Positions 17,837 through 28,018 are shown, counted from the first letter of the stretch. The stretch is DNA of 64,000 bases from Paraglaciecola polaris LMG 21857 (GCF_000315055.1 NZ_BAER01000014.1:62001-126000), one strand, 5' to 3'. The notes: a model not told the origin generated them from the letters alone. Program-made: numbers and translations.

Positions 17837-18733
17837 TTGTCTAATCCAGCCTTGTTTTCAATTGTTGCCCTTATTTGGGGAACGACATGGATTGCCATTA
17901 CCTATCAGCTAGGCGAGACAAATCCAATTTTATCGGTGGCGGTGCGTTTTGCTCTGGCAGCGGTTATTTTAGGAGGGTTTTGTGTTTTACGCGGTTTGTC
18001 TTTGCGTTTGCCCAAGCACTTGCATATTAAGATGGCGGCGGCGGGTTTATGTTTATATGGTTTTGAATACAGTTTGTTGTATTTAAGTCAGCAATATATT
18101 GTCAGTGCCTTGGTTGCTTTAATGAGCTCTGGCATGATTTACGTCAATGTCGTGTTGCGACGTGTCATCCTTAAAAAGCCCATCCGCATGGAAGTGGTTA
18201 TTGGAGCGGCATTTGGTATGCTCGGAATTGGATTGATTTTTTACCCGGAATTTGCCCACATTAAGGCCGATACCTTGCTTGTGTTCGGTATTGCCTTGGC
18301 ACTTGCATCATTTTTATTTGCCGGTTTAGGAAATGTTTTGTCTGAGCGAATTCTTGACTATGGCACGCCTGTCATTCAGATGAATTTTTGGGCAATGAGT
18401 TATGGGACGCTAGGTATATTTTGCTTCGCGCTAGTGAGTGATGTTCAGTGGGTGTTACCCACACGCTGGGAATATTACCTCGCACTGACATATTTAACCG
18501 TTTTTGGCTCAGTTATTGCCTTTGGTGCGTATATGAAGTTAATTCGACAAATGGGCTCTGATAAAACCGCTTACGTGGTATTGGTTTATCCCATCGTTGC
18601 CTTATCAGTCTCGACCGTGTTTGAAGGTTACCAATGGTATTTGATTTCTTTACTGGGCGTGGTGTTTGTTTTATTAGGTAACGCGATCGCGATGGGGAAG
18701 TTGCCGATTACACGCATTTCAAGGATCATTTAG
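17837..18733 (+). CDS. DMT superfamily transporter, EamA family
   Basis: 298 residues with about ten hydrophobic segments forming two EamA repeats (about 3-135 and 145-285). The GTTWIAITYQLG motif near the N-terminus is typical. The start is TTG at 17837, the only candidate before the first helix; the ribosome site is weak. Members export metabolites or amino acids; the substrate is unknown. Divergent from the M20 peptidase with 73 bp between, so the two promoters overlap. Confidence 0.87.
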   Translation: MSNPALFSIVALIWGTTWIAITYQLGETNPILSVAVRFALAAVILGGFCVLRGLSLRLPKHLHIKMAAAGLCLYGFEYSLLYLSQQYIVSALVALMSSGMIYVNVVLRRVILKKPIRMEVVIGAAFGMLGIGLIFYPEFAHIKADTLLVFGIALALASFLFAGLGNVLSERILDYGTPVIQMNFWAMSYGTLGIFCFALVSDVQWVLPTRWEYYLALTYLTVFGSVIAFGAYMKLIRQMGSDKTAYVVLVYPIVALSVSTVFEGYQWYLISLLGVVFVLLGNAIAMGKLPITRISRII

Positions 18734-18816
18734 TTTATTCACATACAGCTGGGCAATGGTAAGAGCTGTTAGCCACTTCTGTTTCACTATACTGCGCATA
18801 TTATAAGTGAGGGTTT

Positions 18817-19413
18817 ATGAGCGATATATTACAACTTTTAGAAAACAATCGAGTTTGGTCAGAAGGCATGAAAGAGGCTGAGCCTGACTTTTTTGATAAA
18901 TTATCTAAGCGACAGAAACCTGAATATCTTTGGATTGGTTGTTCGGATAGCCGTGTGCCGGCGAATCAGCTCTTGGGATTGTTGCCTGGTGATATTTTTG
19001 TTCACCGCAATGTGGCGAATTTAGTTGTGCACACCGACTTCAATTGCTTGTCTGTTTTGCAGTATGCGGTTGATGTACTAAAAGTTAAACACGTAATTGT
19101 GTGCGGCCATTATGGTTGTGGTGGTATAGATGCAGCGCTGCAAGATCAGCAGCTAGGATTAATCGATAATTGGCTGGAACATATAAAAGATATCGCTAAG
19201 TTTCACCAGGACGAATTGGCTAAGCTAAGTGGTGAGCAAAGATCAGCGCGTTTATGTGAGCTCAATGTTATCGAACAAGCGAATAATATTAGCCGCAGTA
19301 ATATTATTAAAGCTGCCGCCGCCCGGGGACAAAATATTCGTATTCACAGTTGGATTTATAGCCTGCGAAATGGGCGAATTAAAGATCTAGCGCTAGCAAA
19401 GAGTGAAGGATAA
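18817..19413 (+). CDS. can: Beta-class carbonic anhydrase
   Basis: Interconverts CO2 and bicarbonate in the cytoplasm, supplying bicarbonate for carboxylases. 198 residues with the zinc ligands Cys42, His98 and Cys101 and the Asp44-Arg46 dyad (GCSDSR, HYGCGG), the same numbering as E. coli Can. The C-terminal LRNGRIKDL is also typical. A histidine phosphatase gene starts 3 bp after the stop, so the two are probably cotranscribed. Confidence 0.95.
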   Translation: MSDILQLLENNRVWSEGMKEAEPDFFDKLSKRQKPEYLWIGCSDSRVPANQLLGLLPGDIFVHRNVANLVVHTDFNCLSVLQYAVDVLKVKHVIVCGHYGCGGIDAALQDQQLGLIDNWLEHIKDIAKFHQDELAKLSGEQRSARLCELNVIEQANNISRSNIIKAAAARGQNIRIHSWIYSLRNGRIKDLALAKSEG

Positions 19414-19416
19414 AAA

Positions 19417-19908
19417 ATGGCGTTAGCGAAGTACGCTTGTTCTGCGCTGGCAGTAATCACACTGCTTATTTTGGGCATGTCTAACAGCTACGCAGAGCAG
19501 AAATGGTATTTGCTCAGGCATTTTGAGAAAGAGTTAGGAGACAACCCAAAGTTAACTGAGCAAGGACATAGCCGTGCTCGCGCCTTAGCAACGTATTTTC
19601 GCTATATTCCCTTGTCCGGTGTTTACTCGACTGACTATCGACGTACGCAGCAAACGGCTGCCGATACCGCAACGTTGCATAAGCAAGCTGTCGTGACTTA
19701 TGCACCTTCTGAACCCGAACAGTTTATTGACGAAATATCAGTTTTGAGCCATGTGCTCGTGGTCGGGCATAGTAATACCATACCTGACTTGGTTCGTGCA
19801 CTTGGCGGAGAGGCTAAGGATTTAACTGAGCGAGATTATGGGCGGTTATTTATAGTCACACGTGATGGGGATAGTGTGATGACGCAGAGTGTAATCATTC
19901 CGTTCTAG
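19417..19908 (+). CDS. Histidine phosphatase family protein, exported
   Basis: 163 residues. A signal peptide (about 1-26, ending SNSYA) precedes a phosphoglycerate-mutase-type fold: catalytic RHFEK (the RHG position reads RHF), DYRRTQQTA (second Arg) and VVGHSNTIPD (second catalytic His). A short member, similar in size to SixA, but exported, so its substrate should be periplasmic. Starts 3 bp after can. Confidence 0.85.
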   Translation: MALAKYACSALAVITLLILGMSNSYAEQKWYLLRHFEKELGDNPKLTEQGHSRARALATYFRYIPLSGVYSTDYRRTQQTAADTATLHKQAVVTYAPSEPEQFIDEISVLSHVLVVGHSNTIPDLVRALGGEAKDLTERDYGRLFIVTRDGDSVMTQSVIIPF

Positions 19909-20145
19909 CGGCAAACTTACTTAGTCGCTGATTTTTCATGGGAACGAGTTGTAATGTTTTTGTAGAGCTAATGTGATGTTTTACAATCGTTTTTTACGAA
20001 ATCTTACAGTTTCCCATGAGCATTTCACCCATAACGAAATTCGATAAAGTTTTCTTACGTTAATTTGCCCAAGACACTGATAAAACGCTCAAGTCATACT
20101 TCAGTCGATGATAGAATCGGCGTTTATTCGAATAGAGGAATGATC

Positions 20146-21378
20146 ATGCACAACGCCCGCCTGTCAAATGATGCCAAGATTAAGCCTGCTTTAGGGTTAG
20201 TCGAGTTTGTGGCCTTGATGGCGTTGATGACCTCTTTGGTCGCCTTGAGTATTGACGCCATGTTACCGGCGCTGAATCAAATTGCGCTGGATTTGGCGAT
20301 CACTGACCCCCAAGACACACACTTGATTGTTTCTCTTTTTTTTATTGGTATGGCGTTTGGTCAACTGTATTTTGGTCCGGTTTCCGATGCCAAAGGCCGA
20401 CGTTATACCATCATCACTGGGTTGATTGTTTTTGCGATTGGCACAGTCGTATGTATGTTTGCCGAATCATTAACTGTGCTTTTAGTTGGCCGTGTTATTC
20501 AAGCTTTTGGGGTCTCAGGTCCGAGAATTGCTGCGTTAGCCGTGATACGTGACCAGTACAAAGGCGAAGCCATGGCACGGGTCATGTCATTTATCATGAT
20601 GGTGTTTATTCTGGTGCCTATGCTGGCACCTAGTTTCGGCCAAGCCATTTTGTTCTGGTTTTCTTGGCAACATATATTCTCCTCTTTCTTGGTTATCGGT
20701 TTACTTACCGGTATTTGGTATTTTCTGCGCCAGCCTGAGACCTTACCTAAAGATAAGCGAGTGCCTTTTAGTTGGGGGCAGCTTTATCATTCCAGTCGCT
20801 ATATTCTGAGTAACAAGCTGGTCATGTTTTACACCTTTTCGATGGGATTAGTGTTTGGTGGCTTCCTTGCATATATCAGTGCCTCGCAGACTGTCTTTCA
20901 GGTTATCTATGACACAGGAGAGTTATTTCCTTTGTACTTTGCTTTGTTAGCCTTTTCTATCGGATTTGCCTCATTTATTAACGGCACCTTAGTCATGCGT
21001 TTAGGGATGCGTAAACTGTGTACTTGGGCTGTGTTTGGTTGGTTGGGATTCACTATCATATTACTGGTGATGTGTCTGATGTATGAGGGGATCCCTCCAC
21101 TTAATTATTTAGTTAGTATTTTATTTGCGGCATTTTTCTGTATTGGCATCTTGTTTGGTAATCTTAATTCCATGGCTATGCAGCCCCTAGGCGATACAGC
21201 GGGACTTGGGGCGGCGATCATAGGCTCATTGAGTAGTATCATATCCGTCCCCTCAGCAGTGCTTGTCGGCAGTTTTATTGAAACAACAATGACGCCTATC
21301 GCGATTGGCTTTGTGGGGTTTGGGTTCGCTTCGTTTTTATTCTTCTGGTTTGCTGAACGACCCAAAGCGCAGCATTGA
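20146..21378 (+). CDS. Bcr/CflA-type multidrug efflux MFS transporter
   Basis: 410 residues with twelve predicted membrane segments. The start is ATG 20146, six bases after AGAGGA; an ATG at 20140 and a longer frame from 20065 lack a usable ribosome site. Hallmarks: SIDAMLPALNQIA in helix 1, the MFS loop motif GPVSDAKGRRYTI and GRVIQAFGVSGPRIAALAVIRD (family motif after helix 4). It likely exports drugs or small sulfur compounds with proton exchange. Followed by a strong terminator. Confidence 0.9.
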   Translation: MHNARLSNDAKIKPALGLVEFVALMALMTSLVALSIDAMLPALNQIALDLAITDPQDTHLIVSLFFIGMAFGQLYFGPVSDAKGRRYTIITGLIVFAIGTVVCMFAESLTVLLVGRVIQAFGVSGPRIAALAVIRDQYKGEAMARVMSFIMMVFILVPMLAPSFGQAILFWFSWQHIFSSFLVIGLLTGIWYFLRQPETLPKDKRVPFSWGQLYHSSRYILSNKLVMFYTFSMGLVFGGFLAYISASQTVFQVIYDTGELFPLYFALLAFSIGFASFINGTLVMRLGMRKLCTWAVFGWLGFTIILLVMCLMYEGIPPLNYLVSILFAAFFCIGILFGNLNSMAMQPLGDTAGLGAAIIGSLSSIISVPSAVLVGSFIETTMTPIAIGFVGFGFASFLFFWFAERPKAQH

Positions 21379-21399
21379 TTTAATTTGGTCATATCATAC

Positions 21400-21434
21400 C
21401 TCCAGAGCGTGGCTCTGGAGCCTTTCTTTTTTTA
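21400..21434 (+). terminator. Rho-independent terminator after the MFS gene
   Basis: Perfect 9-bp stem CTCCAGAGC/GCTCTGGAG with loop GTG, followed by CCTTTC and seven T. Confidence 0.93.
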
Positions 21435-21568
21435 CTCTGGAACAGTTCCTGCTTTAGTTGTGCGTTCATATGTAGTTCAGCTATTGGTTGGATAATTCAA
21501 TTTATAAATTTTGCCTCACACAACGTAGTCGCAAAGTTAGGTCAAAGTCGTTTTATAAGGAGTCTCAG

Positions 21569-22216
21569 ATGTACAAGAAACTGATTATTGGGGTAGCGTT
21601 ATCAGGCTTAGTGTTAAGTGGGTGTGCGTCTAATTCCATGGGCAATGCCTCGAATACACAAAAGGGTGCAGGTATCGGTGCCATCGTGGGTGCGTTGATT
21701 GGTAAAGGCACAGGTGACAACGATAAGAGCCGCTACGTTTGGGGTGCCGCGGTAGGTGCTTTGGCAGGATCGGCCATTGGCAACTATATGGATAAGCAAG
21801 AACAGGAGTTTCGTGACGAGTTAGCGGACAGTGGTGTAGAGGTTTATCGTGAAGGTGATATTTTACGTTTGTATATGCCGGGTAGCATTACCTTTAGTTC
21901 AGGCAACGCCACAGTCGATGGCAGCTTTTACCCTGTGCTAAAAGATGTGGCTTTGGTCATTAATAAGTATGAAAAAACTACATTAATGGTGGAAGGTCAT
22001 ACCGACAACACTGGTGCAGATGATATGAATCAACGTCTATCAGAGGCTCGAGCTAATAGTGTGAAAAATTATTTAGTACAAAGTGGCGTCGATAGCAGAC
22101 GCATTTCGACCTTGGGTATGGGCGAATACACACCGATTGCGGATAACGCAACGCAGGCGGGTCGTCAGAAGAACCGTCGTGTGGAACTTAAAATTATCCC
22201 TATGGGCAAGAACTAA
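21569..22216 (+). CDS. OmpA family lipoprotein with glycine-zipper segment
   Basis: 215 residues from ATG 21569, chosen for its AAGGAG ribosome site and because it begins a lipoprotein signal (lipobox LSGC, Cys20). A Gly/Ala-rich glycine-zipper region (about 32-75) follows, then an OmpA C-terminal domain (about 110-212) with VEGHTDNTG, RLSEARANSVKNYL and RRVELK, which binds peptidoglycan. It resembles YiaD-type lipoproteins. It probably tethers the outer membrane to the cell wall. Confidence 0.92.
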   Translation: MYKKLIIGVALSGLVLSGCASNSMGNASNTQKGAGIGAIVGALIGKGTGDNDKSRYVWGAAVGALAGSAIGNYMDKQEQEFRDELADSGVEVYREGDILRLYMPGSITFSSGNATVDGSFYPVLKDVALVINKYEKTTLMVEGHTDNTGADDMNQRLSEARANSVKNYLVQSGVDSRRISTLGMGEYTPIADNATQAGRQKNRRVELKIIPMGKN

Positions 22217-22245
22217 CCTGAAAAGACATTTGTGTTGATTGATTT

Positions 22246-22289
22246 ACAATGAGGGCAATGCAACGTGCCTCATTGTTATCCTTAACAAT
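22246..22289 (+). terminator. Hairpin pair after the OmpA-like gene
   Basis: ACAATGAGG (22246-22254) pairs with CCTCATTGT (22268-22276). The overlapping CATTGTTA (22271-22278) can instead pair with TAACAATG further on (to 22290). No T tract follows, so it is either a weak terminator or a structured 3' UTR. Confidence 0.4.
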
Positions 22290-22348
22290 GAAAGCATGAC
22301 GTCGTTATTACGTAACTAATGAGGTATATCGGAGATTTGTGAGTGAGG

Positions 22349-22681
22349 TTATTTAACTAAACGAATAGCAGGACGCTGAACTTTCGTTGGTTCTATTTCA
22401 AGTACTTTTGAGCTACGAACACCATTTTTCATACGGTCATAACATACATACTTCATATCCAGTGACTCGCAAAATTTATAAATAGTTAAGAAGTCGCTTT
22501 TTGATAGTTCTTCGTTGTCTTTGGTTAGCTGTGTATCGATATACATTTGCTCGCCATTTGCAGTGAGCATGGCAACGGCAGAATACGGATCGCCATGTTT
22601 AGCGACTTTTAAAGCTCTAACCATTTTCACTTCAAAGACCCAATCGCCCATCTTCGTCATTCTGGTGATTCTTTCGCTCAT
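22349..22681 (-). CDS. Uncharacterised small cytoplasmic protein (110 aa)
   Basis: 110 residues with no signal or membrane segment; not recognised. It has a mixed alpha/beta pattern with VFEVKMVRALKVAKHGD, a run KDNEELSKSDFLTIYKF and a basic, Pro-containing tail. Normal codon use and a plausible ribosome site (CAGGAAA) upstream of the start support it as real. No partner gene is evident: neighbours are the OmpA-like gene and ilvC. Confidence 0.6.
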   Translation of the reverse strand: MSERITRMTKMGDWVFEVKMVRALKVAKHGDPYSAVAMLTANGEQMYIDTQLTKDNEELSKSDFLTIYKFCESLDMKYVCYDRMKNGVRSSKVLEIEPTKVQRPAIRLVK

Positions 22682-22996
22682 TGGATTTCCTGTTGTCTTG
22701 GTCGGTGTATATTTGGGGGTTCGGGAACTAGTCTATAGCAATAGGCAGGCCATCTTTTTGCCCGCTAAATACAAGGGCTTGAGGCGAGCACTAAATATCA
22801 TCTGTTGCTCTTTGGATACAGGTTGTGGATAGGATGGGGTAATTGTTAAAAAATTGTGCTGTCGGTTGTTGGTCTTCAAATTTGCAACTGATTTATATAC
22901 AAAAAATTACACTTCAAGGTGTATGATTTTAGAAACACCGTAGTCCTGAACTTGAATGTTTCGACATAAGTTGCGACAAAATAATGTTACAGGCAT
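22682..22996. other. Intergenic region between the 110-aa gene and the ilvC terminator
   Basis: About 315 bp, AT-rich in its right half. It should contain the promoter of the minus-strand 110-aa gene. A short open frame on the plus strand overlaps that gene and is not convincing. Nothing else was recognised. Confidence 0.35.
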
Positions 22997-23023
22997 AAAA
23001 AAGCCCAGCCAAATTGGCTGGGC
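22997..23023 (-). terminator. Rho-independent terminator of ilvC
   Basis: GCCCAGCC/GGCTGGGC stem with a 5-base loop; on the minus strand it is followed by TTTTTT. It lies 65 bp after the ilvC stop. Confidence 0.9.
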
Positions 23024-23087
23024 AAAGAGGGCTTTTTACAGCACCTAACGACAGAAATCGTTTAATTAATAGGCGTTTTGAGAAGGG

Positions 23088-24572
23088 TTATACCGCTTCA
23101 ACAATAGCTTTCATATCGGTCATGTAACCGCGTAACTTGTCGCCAACGCTTTCAACACCGTGCGCACGAATTGCTTTGTTTACAGAAACCAGTGTTTTGT
23201 TGTCAACACTATTGCTAGCGGCTGCGAAAGGCTTACCGATTAGCTCAGTACCTATGATTGGCATCAATTTTTCAGCAAGTAATGGAATCGCTGCGTTTGC
23301 GAACAGGTAATTACCGTATTCAGCTGTATCAGAAATAACCACGTTCATTTCATATAAACGCTTACGAGCGATGGTATTTGAAATCAATGGTGTTTCATGC
23401 AAAGACTCGTAGTATGCTGATTCAGGAAGAATGCCCGCTTCAACCATTACGTCAAATGCTAGCTCAACACCTGCTTTGATCATTGCTACGATAAATACAC
23501 CGTTATCGAAAAATTCTTGCTCATCGATTTTACCCGTGTACTCAGGCGCGTTTTCAAAACCAGATTTCCCTGTTTCTTCACGCCATTTCAAAAGGTTAGC
23601 ATCGCCGTTTGCCCAATCTTCCATCATAGTGCGTGAGAACTCACCGCTGATGATGTCGTCTTGATGTTTACCAAACAACGGGCTCAACATTTCCTTAAGC
23701 TGTTCAGATAATTCAAACGCTTTGACTTTCGCAGGGTTAGACAATCGGTCCATCATGTTAGTCACGCCACCGATCTTAAGTGCTTCGGTGATGGCTTCTA
23801 AACCAAACTGGATCAAGGCGCCTGCATAAGCAGGGTCAATACCGTCAGCAAGCATTTTCTCATAACCGAGAACTGCAGCAGCTTGTTGCATACCACATAG
23901 AATGGTTTGTTCGCCCATTAAGTCAGATTTAACTTCGGCAACAAATGATGATTCAAGTACGCCGGCTCGATCGCCACCTGTGGCACTTGCTAGTGCTTTG
24001 GCTATGTCCCAACCTTGTTGTTGAGGATCGTTTTCAGGGTGAACAGCGATAAGAGTTGGTACACCAAAACCGCGCTTGTATTCTTCACGAACTTCGGTAC
24101 CTGGACATTTCGGCGCACACATTACAACGGTAATGTCTGAACGAATTTGCTGACCTTCTTCAACGATATTAAAACCGTGGGAGTAACCCAGTGCAGCGCC
24201 TTCTTTCATTAGAGGCATGATGGCTTCAACTACGCTTGAATGCTGTTTATCCGGCGTCAAGTTGTAAACCAAATCAGCACTTGGAATAAGTTCTTTATAA
24301 GTGCCTACGGTAAAACCATTACCGCTTGCACGCTGGAATGAATCACGTTTTTCATCGATAGCAGCTTGGCGTAATGCATAAGATACATCTAAGCCTGAAT
24401 CGCGCATGTTAAGACCCTGGTTTAAGCCTTGGGCGCCGCAACCAACGATGACAATTTTTTTGCCTTTAAGAAAATTACAGCCTTCAGAAAATTCGCTGCG
24501 CTGCATGAATCGGCAACGACCAATTTGGTCTAGCTGCTGACGTAAAGATAATGTATTAAAATAATTTGCCAT
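23088..24572 (-). CDS. ilvC: Ketol-acid reductoisomerase, class II (NADP+)
   Basis: Converts acetolactate and acetohydroxybutyrate to the dihydroxy acids in valine, leucine and isoleucine synthesis. 494 residues from ATG 24572 ([14 protein letters not shown], matching the E. coli start); an in-frame TTG would add three residues. This is the long class II form with a duplicated C-terminal domain. NADPH Rossmann motif [13 protein letters not shown]; metal and substrate regions [15 protein letters not shown] and [13 protein letters not shown]. Divergent from its regulator gene ilvY and closed by its own terminator. Confidence 0.98.
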   Translation of the reverse strand: MANYFNTLSLRQQLDQIGRCRFMQRSEFSEGCNFLKGKKIVIVGCGAQGLNQGLNMRDSGLDVSYALRQAAIDEKRDSFQRASGNGFTVGTYKELIPSADLVYNLTPDKQHSSVVEAIMPLMKEGAALGYSHGFNIVEEGQQIRSDITVVMCAPKCPGTEVREEYKRGFGVPTLIAVHPENDPQQQGWDIAKALASATGGDRAGVLESSFVAEVKSDLMGEQTILCGMQQAAAVLGYEKMLADGIDPAYAGALIQFGLEAITEALKIGGVTNMMDRLSNPAKVKAFELSEQLKEMLSPLFGKHQDDIISGEFSRTMMEDWANGDANLLKWREETGKSGFENAPEYTGKIDEQEFFDNGVFIVAMIKAGVELAFDVMVEAGILPESAYYESLHETPLISNTIARKRLYEMNVVISDTAEYGNYLFANAAIPLLAEKLMPIIGTELIGKPFAAASNSVDNKTLVSVNKAIRAHGVESVGDKLRGYMTDMKAIVEAV

Positions 24573-24639
24573 TGTATTCAATCCTATAAGTGCAACAAGT
24601 CAGTGACGATCTCGTGTGATGCTTACAATAGGGTATTTC

Positions 24640-24700
24640 TTCTGTTGTTTAAAATGATATATTTGCAACTTAACGTTTCATATTATGCAATTACGAGGTC
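24640..24700. promoter_or_regulatory. Probable IlvY operator and ilvC/ilvY promoter region
   Basis: The 140-bp divergent gap holds the half-sites TTGCA (24663-24667) and TGCAA (24686-24690), an interrupted palindrome of LysR type. In E. coli, IlvY binds tandem operators in this gap and activates ilvC when acetolactate or acetohydroxybutyrate is present. The half-sites are seen; the protein binding is inferred from gene order. Confidence 0.5.
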
Positions 24701-24712
24701 GGGAGTAGAAAA

Positions 24713-25567
24713 TTGGATATTCGTAGCCTTGAGCTTTTCCAACATCTTGCAAGCAGTTTAAGTTTCAATAAGACCGCAGAGGCACTGTTCGTTAGCCCTT
24801 CAACCTTAAGTCGCGCCATACAAAGACTCGAAGAGGATTGTGGTACCACATTGTTTGTGCGAAATAATCGTTCGGTGAAACTGACGGCGGCAGGAGCTAA
24901 ATTACTCAGGTTTACTCAGCAAACCTTATCTGAATGGAAGAAAGTGAAGTGGGAGCTTCAAGAGGATCACGCGCAAATTCAAGGCGAGTTAAGTCTATAT
25001 TGTTCAGTAACAGCGAGCCAAAGTCACATGCCGAGATTACTCGATAGTTTTCGTCATCAGTATCCTCAAGTCGAGATAAAACTGAGTACCGGGGATCCTG
25101 CGTTATCTGTGAGTAAAGTCATGCAACAAGAGGTTGATGCTGCTATCGCTATCCATACTCCTGACTTTCCGCTCGAGCTTAATTTTTTGCCATTAGGTGA
25201 AATTCCGCTATTGCTGATTGCTTCAAAGGACACGCAACTGACGCGTTTAAATCAAGTTGACTGGCGTGAACATTCAGTCGTTTTACCTGAGTCAGGTCCG
25301 TCAAAACGTATTGTTCATCATTGGTTTGCTGAGCAAGGTATACGGCCTAGAGTGTATGCCACCGTTGCCGGTAATGAAGCGATTGTCAGCATGGTCGCTC
25401 TCGGGTGTGGTTTAGGCATAGTGCCGGAAGTGGTGCTGGATAACTCAACAATTAGTCAGAGAGTAAATCGTATTCGACTCGATGATATCGAGCCTTATGA
25501 AATAGGACTTTGCTGTATTGCAAAACGCCAGAGTGAAGCTGCTATTCATGCGCTATTTAATTGCTAG
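24713..25567 (+). CDS. ilvY: LysR family transcriptional regulator IlvY
   Basis: 284 residues: an N-terminal winged helix (MDIRSLELFQHLA, VSPSTLSRAIQRLEED) and a C-terminal inducer-binding domain (about 90-280) with LYCSVTASQSHMPRLLD and VSMVALGCGLGIVPEVVL, close to E. coli IlvY. The start is TTG at 24713, preceded by GGGAG at good spacing. Transcribed away from ilvC as in enterobacteria, so it should activate ilvC in response to its substrates and repress itself. Confidence 0.93.
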   Translation: MDIRSLELFQHLASSLSFNKTAEALFVSPSTLSRAIQRLEEDCGTTLFVRNNRSVKLTAAGAKLLRFTQQTLSEWKKVKWELQEDHAQIQGELSLYCSVTASQSHMPRLLDSFRHQYPQVEIKLSTGDPALSVSKVMQQEVDAAIAIHTPDFPLELNFLPLGEIPLLLIASKDTQLTRLNQVDWREHSVVLPESGPSKRIVHHWFAEQGIRPRVYATVAGNEAIVSMVALGCGLGIVPEVVLDNSTISQRVNRIRLDDIEPYEIGLCCIAKRQSEAAIHALFNC

Positions 25568-25577
25568 TCGCCGATAA

Positions 25578-27098
25578 TTAATTAAAGGCAAGTTGGGCAA
25601 GCATGCGATCAAATGCGCGATAATTGAGGGCCTCGGCCAGATGTCGACGTGTTATCAGGGGCTCACCCGCTAAATCGGCTATGGTCCGTGATACCTTTAA
25701 AACGCGATGATAGGTGCGCAATGACAAGCCTAATTTTTCTACTGCACCTTGCAAAAATTGCTGATCATCCGTCGATAACAAACAATATTCCTGTACTTCT
25801 TTACTGCCTAATCGCGTGTTTGGTTTGCCGCTGCGAGCAAGGGCAACATCCCGGGCTCGGATGACCCGTTGACGTATCGCTTTGCTGCTCTGCCCACGTT
25901 CTTTTACTTGCTCAGAGAATTCATTACTGTTGATCTTAGGCACATCGACCTGTAAATCTATGCGGTCCAAAAAGGGGCCTGAAATACGGTTTAAATAACG
26001 TAAAATTTGATCCGCAGTGCAGCGGCCATCGTTCAGACTCCCTGTTGGGCTTGGATTCATTGCTGCTACTAATTGAAATTGAGCCGGAAATTGTGCTTGG
26101 CGCGCCGCCCTGGAAATCGACACCGAACCTGACTCTAGGGGCTCTCTAAGAACATCGAGTACCTTACGGTCAAATTCGGGAAGCTCATCTAAAAACAATA
26201 CGCCGTGATGAGCGAGTGATATTTCCCCAGGTCGAGGAACGCTGCCGCCGCCGACTAGCGCTACGGCTGAGCTAGTATGATGGGGGTGACGAAATGCACG
26301 TTGCTTCCATGTTTGCGGGTTAACGGGCTTGCCAACTATAGAGTGAATAGCCGCACTGGCCAGCGCTTCCTCATCTGTCATTGGGGGTAAAATAGTGATT
26401 AGACGACTGGCGAGCATGGTTTTTCCTGTGCCAGGAGGACCAGTAAAAAGTATATTGTGCCCCCCTGCTGCGGCGATTTCTAAGGCGCGCTTAGCTGATA
26501 TTTGACCCACAACATCTTGTAAATCTACGTCATATTCTGCTTCTAGTGCGATGTTGTCAGCGCTAAATAGCGCCAGGCTTTTTTGTTTTCCTAGATGGTG
26601 AAAAACATCAAGTAGTTGGCAAGCAGGAATAACATGAGCACCACTGATTAGGGCCGCTTCTTGTGCATTATCCAAAGGTAAAATGGCGGTGCGCCCTGCT
26701 TTAAAGCATGCATAAGTAAAAGGCAGTGCGCCTTTTACGGAACGTATTTCGCCAGAAAGCGCGAGTTCACCTACGAGCTCAATGCCCTCTAAGCTTGTGG
26801 CTGGAAGTTGATTGCTTGCGGCGATAATGCCTATGGCAATGGCTAAATCAAAGCGGCCCCCCTCTTTAGGCAAATCAGCGGGAGCGAGATTGACTGTAAT
26901 GCGTCTAGCGGGGAATTCAAAACCTGAGTTAATTAAGGCGCTGCGCACTCGATCCTTGGCTTCGCGAACAGAGGCTTCGGGTAAACCGACTAAATTAAAG
27001 CATGGCAGTCCATTGGCTAGGTGCACTTCCACCGTAATGAGCGGAGCATCTATACCAACACTCGCCCTAGAAAACACCACTGCCAATGACATAAGCAA
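25578..27098 (-). CDS. comM: YifB/ComM family Mg-chelatase-like AAA+ ATPase
   Basis: 506 residues. An N-terminal Lon-like ChlI domain (about 1-160; VGLPEASVREAKDRVRSAL) is followed by an AAA+ module with Walker A GPPGTGKTML (about 220) and Walker B LFLDELPEF, and a C-terminal Mg-chelatase domain (about 400-500). ComM is a hexameric helicase that promotes branch migration during integration of transformed DNA in naturally competent gammaproteobacteria; that role is inferred here. It converges with ilvY (10 bp between stops). Confidence 0.92.
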   Translation of the reverse strand: MLMSLAVVFSRASVGIDAPLITVEVHLANGLPCFNLVGLPEASVREAKDRVRSALINSGFEFPARRITVNLAPADLPKEGGRFDLAIAIGIIAASNQLPATSLEGIELVGELALSGEIRSVKGALPFTYACFKAGRTAILPLDNAQEAALISGAHVIPACQLLDVFHHLGKQKSLALFSADNIALEAEYDVDLQDVVGQISAKRALEIAAAGGHNILFTGPPGTGKTMLASRLITILPPMTDEEALASAAIHSIVGKPVNPQTWKQRAFRHPHHTSSAVALVGGGSVPRPGEISLAHHGVLFLDELPEFDRKVLDVLREPLESGSVSISRAARQAQFPAQFQLVAAMNPSPTGSLNDGRCTADQILRYLNRISGPFLDRIDLQVDVPKINSNEFSEQVKERGQSSKAIRQRVIRARDVALARSGKPNTRLGSKEVQEYCLLSTDDQQFLQGAVEKLGLSLRTYHRVLKVSRTIADLAGEPLITRRHLAEALNYRAFDRMLAQLAFN

Positions 27099-27211
27099 AG
27101 TCCTTTGCGAGTCAAACTAGAATGTCATAAGGCTAGTCAAGTCATGGAATTAAAGCCACTGTGTTCAATATTTTCAGTCGTAAAGGAATTGGTTAGTGCC
27201 TGGTTTGGTTA

Positions 27212-27832
27212 TTATTCCATGTGGTTAGGATTAAAAACGGGTAGATGCCAATGCCATTTCATTGCCAATAAGCGAATACTCAAGGTCACGACAAAGCCAA
27301 GTACCATGCAACCGTATGTTGATAAGCCGAAGTAAAGAGCGGTGACATAACTTGCTCCGCCAACGATACATCCAGTAGCGTAGAGTTCCCCCTTAAGCAC
27401 CAAAGGGATCTCTCGACATATAACATCACGTATTAATCCACCAAATACACCTGTCATAGTGCCAAGTGCGATAGCAATAAACGGTGACGTCCCATACGTA
27501 AGGGCTTTTTGTAAGCCCATGACGTTGAAAAATGCTAAACCTATAGCATCGGCAAATTGCAGATAACGCAGGGGAAATCGGTGGCTTATTCGCAACCAAA
27601 TAATGGTACAAAAAGCCGCGGCTAAGATAGCGAAGAAAAAGCTGTGATCCTGAACCCAAAATACCGGTAGATCCAGAATGATGTCGCGCAACGTCCCACC
27701 GCCGATTGCGGTAACCGACGCAAGTACGACGACACCAAAGCCGTCCATTTGCTTTTTATAGGCCATTAATGTGCCGGAAACGGCAAAAACGGCGACGCCC
27801 ATTAAGTCAATCCAGTGTAACCAGGTACTCAT
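27212..27832 (-). CDS. Trimeric intracellular cation channel (TRIC, formerly UPF0126) family protein
   Basis: 206 residues, seven predicted membrane helices in two repeats of three plus one. Each repeat carries the diagnostic glycine-arginine-aspartate motif, GGGTLRDIILD (about 41-51) and GGLIRDVICRE (about 130-140). Bacterial TRIC proteins form cation-permeable trimers. YicG/YadS are E. coli relatives. Alone on the minus strand. Confidence 0.92.
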   Translation of the reverse strand: MSTWLHWIDLMGVAVFAVSGTLMAYKKQMDGFGVVVLASVTAIGGGTLRDIILDLPVFWVQDHSFFFAILAAAFCTIIWLRISHRFPLRYLQFADAIGLAFFNVMGLQKALTYGTSPFIAIALGTMTGVFGGLIRDVICREIPLVLKGELYATGCIVGGASYVTALYFGLSTYGCMVLGFVVTLSIRLLAMKWHWHLPVFNPNHME

Positions 27833-28018
27833 ATTTTTCTCGCATTAATTTGAGGCTGAATGATACCGATAAATGACAAATTCTAAATAGCCAAAGTACA
27901 GTGTTTGTATATAAAGGACACAAAAAAAGCATATAGCATTGCTTGATCCCTAGCGGGGGTTTGTGTTACCTATATAAGCAGTGACGATATATCCAAATTA
28001 AACTAGAAATTAAACCAA

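Noticed and set aside
22515-22832. 105-codon plus-strand frame
   Set aside because: It overlaps the 110-aa minus-strand gene and its promoter; no ribosome site.
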